This document shows, piece by piece, positions 61,760 through 64,000 of a stretch of DNA of 64,000 nt. The stretch comes from Fumia sp045615345 (GTDB lineage Bacteria > Bacillota > Clostridia > Oscillospirales > Ruminococcaceae): contig JAZLER010000023.1 in the NCBI GenBank assembly GCA_045615345.1, forward strand, positions 1 through 64,000, read 5' to 3'. The notes under the pieces are model-generated. The model searched no databases. It saw only the letters and a program-made list of their open reading frames with translations, and was not told the DNA's origin. Position numbers and translations under genes: made by a program. The stretch's first letter is position 1; each line of letters starts with the position of its first letter.

Positions 61760-62530
61760 GTGTACGGTAATAAAGTGGAAATCTGCGGGATAAATACTTC
61801 AAAACTCGTGGTGTTAAAAGAAAAAGAGAAAATTGAACTTTTAAAGGCAATGAAAAATGGCGACCCTACAGCAAGAGAAAAACTTATAAACGGTAATTTA
61901 AGGCTTGTTCTAAGCGTGATACAACGCTTTACAAACAGGGGTGAAAACCCCGATGACCTCTTTCAGGTGGGTACGATAGGGCTCATAAAAGCCATAGACA
62001 ATTTTGACATAACCCAGAATGTAAAATTTTCCACTTATGCCGTTCCGATGATAATAGGAGAAATCAGGAGATATTTAAGAGATTACAACCCAGTACGGGT
62101 AAGCCGTTCTTTAAAAGATATGGCATACAAAGCTATGCAGACAAAGGAAAAACTCTCGGAAAAACTTGGCAGAGAAGCAACAATTATAGAAATTGCCAAA
62201 GAAATGGATGTTAAAAAACAAGATGTTGTACTGGCACTGGAAGCAATAGTCGACCCCGTTTCTTTGTACGAACCTGTTTTTTCCGATGGTGGCGATACCA
62301 TTTATGTTCTGGATCAGGTTTCCGATAATTCAACTGACGGAAACTGGATTGAAGAAATAGCAATAAAGGATGCCCTCTTAAAGCTTAACGACAGGGAGAA
62401 AAAAATCATATCCCTACGCTTTTTTAAAGGTAAAACACAAGTGGAAGTATCAAAAGAAATAGGCATATCACAAGCACAAGTATCAAGACTTGAGAAATGT
62501 GCTTTGCAAAAAGTCAAGGGTGAAGTATAG
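61760..62530 (+). CDS. sigG: RNA polymerase sporulation sigma factor SigG
   Basis: Late forespore sigma factor. 256 residues from a GTG at 61760 (GGGAGG eight bases before). The N-terminus VYGNKVEICGINTSKLVVLK matches the NKVEICGVDTSKL start diagnostic for sigma-G. Region 2: LINGNLRLVLSVIQRFTNRG, DDLFQVGTIGLIKAIDNFD, VKFSTYAVPMIIGEIRRYLR; region 3: VSRSLKDMAYKAM; region 4: KIISLRFFKGKTQVEVSKEI and GISQAQVSRLEK. It is not next to spoIIGA-sigE as in B. subtilis but stands alone, divergent from hflX and near spoIIIA. Ends at a bidirectional terminator. Confidence 0.95.
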   Translation: MYGNKVEICGINTSKLVVLKEKEKIELLKAMKNGDPTAREKLINGNLRLVLSVIQRFTNRGENPDDLFQVGTIGLIKAIDNFDITQNVKFSTYAVPMIIGEIRRYLRDYNPVRVSRSLKDMAYKAMQTKEKLSEKLGREATIIEIAKEMDVKKQDVVLALEAIVDPVSLYEPVFSDGGDTIYVLDQVSDNSTDGNWIEEIAIKDALLKLNDREKKIISLRFFKGKTQVEVSKEIGISQAQVSRLEKCALQKVKGEV

Positions 62531-62534
62531 CGAA

Positions 62535-62556
62535 AAAGCCCCAGATTTGGGGCTTT
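62535..62556. terminator. Bidirectional terminator between sigG and the HAD gene
   Basis: Perfect 8-bp stem AAAGCCCC/GGGGCTTT with a six-base loop. Plus strand continues AATTATT; minus strand continues TTCG after TTT. It serves both convergent genes and lies within five bases of both stop codons. Confidence 0.85.
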
Positions 62557-62558
62557 AA

Positions 62559-63368
62559 TTATTGTAAAGCAAATTTCTTTACAGCGTATGAAACGCCATC
62601 ATTATCGGTATCGGGAGCAACAAAGTCAGCCACTGCCTTAACAGCATCCGAAGCATTGCCCATAGCAACGCCAAGACCTGCAAATTCAATCATAGTGATA
62701 TCGTTATATCCGTCACCGATAGCCATTAATTCCTCTCTTTTTATACCGAGTATCTTAATAAGGCGCATCAGCGCAGACCTTTTATCAACATTAAGGGGCA
62801 GTATCTCTAAAAGAAAAGGTTCAGAACGGAAAATATTAAAGTATTCCCCGAATTTTTCCTTAAAAATCAATTCGTTTTCTGCAATTGCTTCAGGTTCACC
62901 CGAAATCAGTATTTTGGGTATATCAAAATCAACGGGCTCATCCGAGAAGTTTCTTCCTTTGGGAATAAGCCTTTCGGCGTGACTTACAAACTTAAGATAT
63001 TTTTCCTCGGGGTCTTTGATTAATGCATATCCGTCTTTATATGTCATAAAGTTAAGCCCCTTTTCAACTGCAAGTGATAAAACTTCCGATACATATTCAA
63101 GGTTGAGAAAAACTGCATCCACAATCTTCCCTGACGGCAATTCGTAAATTACTGCACCATTAAAGCCAATCGCATATCCGCCGAATTCCTTGATTTTCAA
63201 AGCATCAACAATAGGCGTAAGTCCCTGAAAGGGTCGACCTGTAGTAACAACCACCTTAATCCCCTTTTCCTGAGCTTTAAAAAGTGTCTTAACATTTTCT
63301 TTGGATGGTTCCCATTCACCGAGTTTTACCAATGTTCCATCAACATCAGCTGCAATAACTTTGTACAT
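62559..63368 (-). CDS. Cof-type HAD-IIB family hydrolase
   Basis: Haloacid dehalogenase phosphatase with a C2B cap, 269 residues. Motif I AADVDGTLV (D8, D10), motif II VVTTGRPFQG near 42, cap insert (about 85-185), motif III lysine in NVDKRSALMRL near 195, and motif IV MAIGDGYNDITMIEFAGLGV near 217. Probably a sugar phosphate or nucleotide phosphatase; substrate unknown. Ten bases after the ECF S component gene, so cotranscribed. Confidence 0.9.
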   Translation of the reverse strand: MYKVIAADVDGTLVKLGEWEPSKENVKTLFKAQEKGIKVVVTTGRPFQGLTPIVDALKIKEFGGYAIGFNGAVIYELPSGKIVDAVFLNLEYVSEVLSLAVEKGLNFMTYKDGYALIKDPEEKYLKFVSHAERLIPKGRNFSDEPVDFDIPKILISGEPEAIAENELIFKEKFGEYFNIFRSEPFLLEILPLNVDKRSALMRLIKILGIKREELMAIGDGYNDITMIEFAGLGVAMGNASDAVKAVADFVAPDTDNDGVSYAVKKFALQ

Positions 63369-63377
63369 AGTTTCCTC

Positions 63378-64000
63378 CTAAATTTTGCCCTGTAAAATCA
63401 AAATCAAAAGTGCACAGCTTATGATTATCGCCAATGATATCAGTGAAACCACATAATATGACACTTTTTTGCTGTTCTGACTATTTACGGATTCAGGCAC
63501 AAGTTTAGCTTTACGAAGTGCTGTAACAAGCGGTTTATAAAGTAAAAGTGTTATTGTAGAGTTAAGTACCACCTTAATAGCGTTGAATGGTAAAAACGCA
63601 GGTAGCAAAAGCTCAGCCACAGCTTCTCTCGGATATCCCATATAAATTGGCGTAATAAAATAATTCCACAAAAGCATCACGATTACTGTAAATACGCTCG
63701 CAACAGAAAGTCCCATAACAGCACCCTTCATTGTGCGTTTTGACTTGTAAATCGCAGAAGCAGTACAAGCAAAAGCACAGCTTGAAAGTATATTCATCAC
63801 ACAACCGATAATTCCGGTGTCACTTATAGTAACCATCTCAATCAAAGATACCACAAGCGATATAAAAAATGATGCAAGAGGACCTAAAATAAAACCGCCG
63901 ACAGTTATTATAACATCTTTGGGTTCATACTTCAAAAACAGCACCACAGGAATTCTGAACACTGTGACAAGAAGCAACGCTATCGCCGAAAACATAGAAA
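63378..64000 (-). CDS. ECF transporter S component (RibU/pantothenate-type group), 5' end cut
   Basis: Membrane substrate-binding subunit of an energy-coupling factor vitamin importer. At least 205 residues are visible, with about six transmembrane segments. Conserved runs: LKYEPKDVIITVGGFILGPL, SLIEMVTISDTGIIGCVMNI and NYFITPIYMGYPREAVAELL then PAFLPFNAIKVVLN. The internal Met at 63995 is probably not the true start; the reading frame is open to the edge and an N-terminal KxxxxxAMFSAIA segment is expected beyond it. Vitamin specificity is undetermined; no EcfA/EcfT gene is in view. Confidence 0.85.
   Translation of the reverse strand, partial: SMFSAIALLLVTVFRIPVVLFLKYEPKDVIITVGGFILGPLASFFISLVVSLIEMVTISDTGIIGCVMNILSSCAFACTASAIYKSKRTMKGAVMGLSVASVFTVIVMLLWNYFITPIYMGYPREAVAELLLPAFLPFNAIKVVLNSTITLLLYKPLVTALRKAKLVPESVNSQNSKKVSYYVVSLISLAIIISCALLILILQGKI

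Overview
The window is a gene-dense, low-GC chromosomal segment of an endospore-forming Clostridia-class Firmicute. Evidence is the complete eight-gene spoIIIA operon, sigG, a SleC-type spore cortex-lytic enzyme, Gram-positive PolC, the HisZ-dependent short HisG, PyrK/PyrDB, and strong AGGAGG-type ribosome binding sites. A gut Oscillospiraceae/Ruminococcaceae-like host is my inference, not shown. All but two genes (a LysR regulator and sigG) are on the minus strand, so the text follows transcription from high to low coordinates. No tRNA, rRNA, CRISPR, phage or transposase gene was seen.

Right end (62.5-64 kb): an ECF transporter S component (cut by the window edge) and a Cof-type HAD phosphatase. 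60.4-62.5 kb: hflX and divergent sigG. 55.8-60.4 kb: spoIIIAA-AH, with a sigma-E-like promoter and its own terminator. 43.9-55.7 kb: a long housekeeping operon asp23-nusB-(TsaD-like)-xseA-xseB-ispA-dxs-tlyA-nadK-argR-recN-CDF transporter-HD protein-ridA. It resembles the B. subtilis yqhY-recN neighbourhood but lacks folD, spoIVB and spo0A at the expected places. 41.2-43.8 kb: a three-gene spore germination cluster in which the SleC pro-domain and the SleC catalytic/PG-binding part are separate genes. 39.9-41.1 kb: a divergent, long PRPP synthetase homologue. 34.8-39.8 kb: pyrH-frr-uppS-cdsA-dxr-rseP. 29.3-34.7 kb: ispG-polC with its own promoter. Together the window carries dxs, dxr, ispG, ispA and uppS, much of the MEP/undecaprenyl route.

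21.6-29.2 kb: a complete histidine operon hisZGDCBHAFIE with a strong promoter overlapped by a near-palindromic operator. 17.1-21.6 kb: a sodium:alanine symporter, then ACT-domain protein-hom-lysC behind a leader with an intrinsic terminator (attenuator). 13.8-17.1 kb: LysR regulator divergent from an M20 peptidase/CapA pair. 7.9-13.7 kb: PHP protein, TIM-barrel sugar isomerase, 2-hydroxyacid dehydrogenase and GH2 beta-galactosidase. 0.2-7.8 kb: an unusual operon of a HisJ-like PHP phosphatase, two YgjV-type membrane proteins, a fold-type III PLP enzyme, a second PHP protein, a histidine phosphatase and an M20 peptidase, running into pyrK-pyrD-ruvX. The first 245 bases are a non-coding cluster of short hairpins separated by GTGATATT.

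The most noteworthy items are the split SleC, the hairpin cluster, the his operator, the hom attenuator, the divergent PRPP synthetase, and the mixed PHP/YgjV/PLP-enzyme operon. I did not find a clearly new defence or mobile system.
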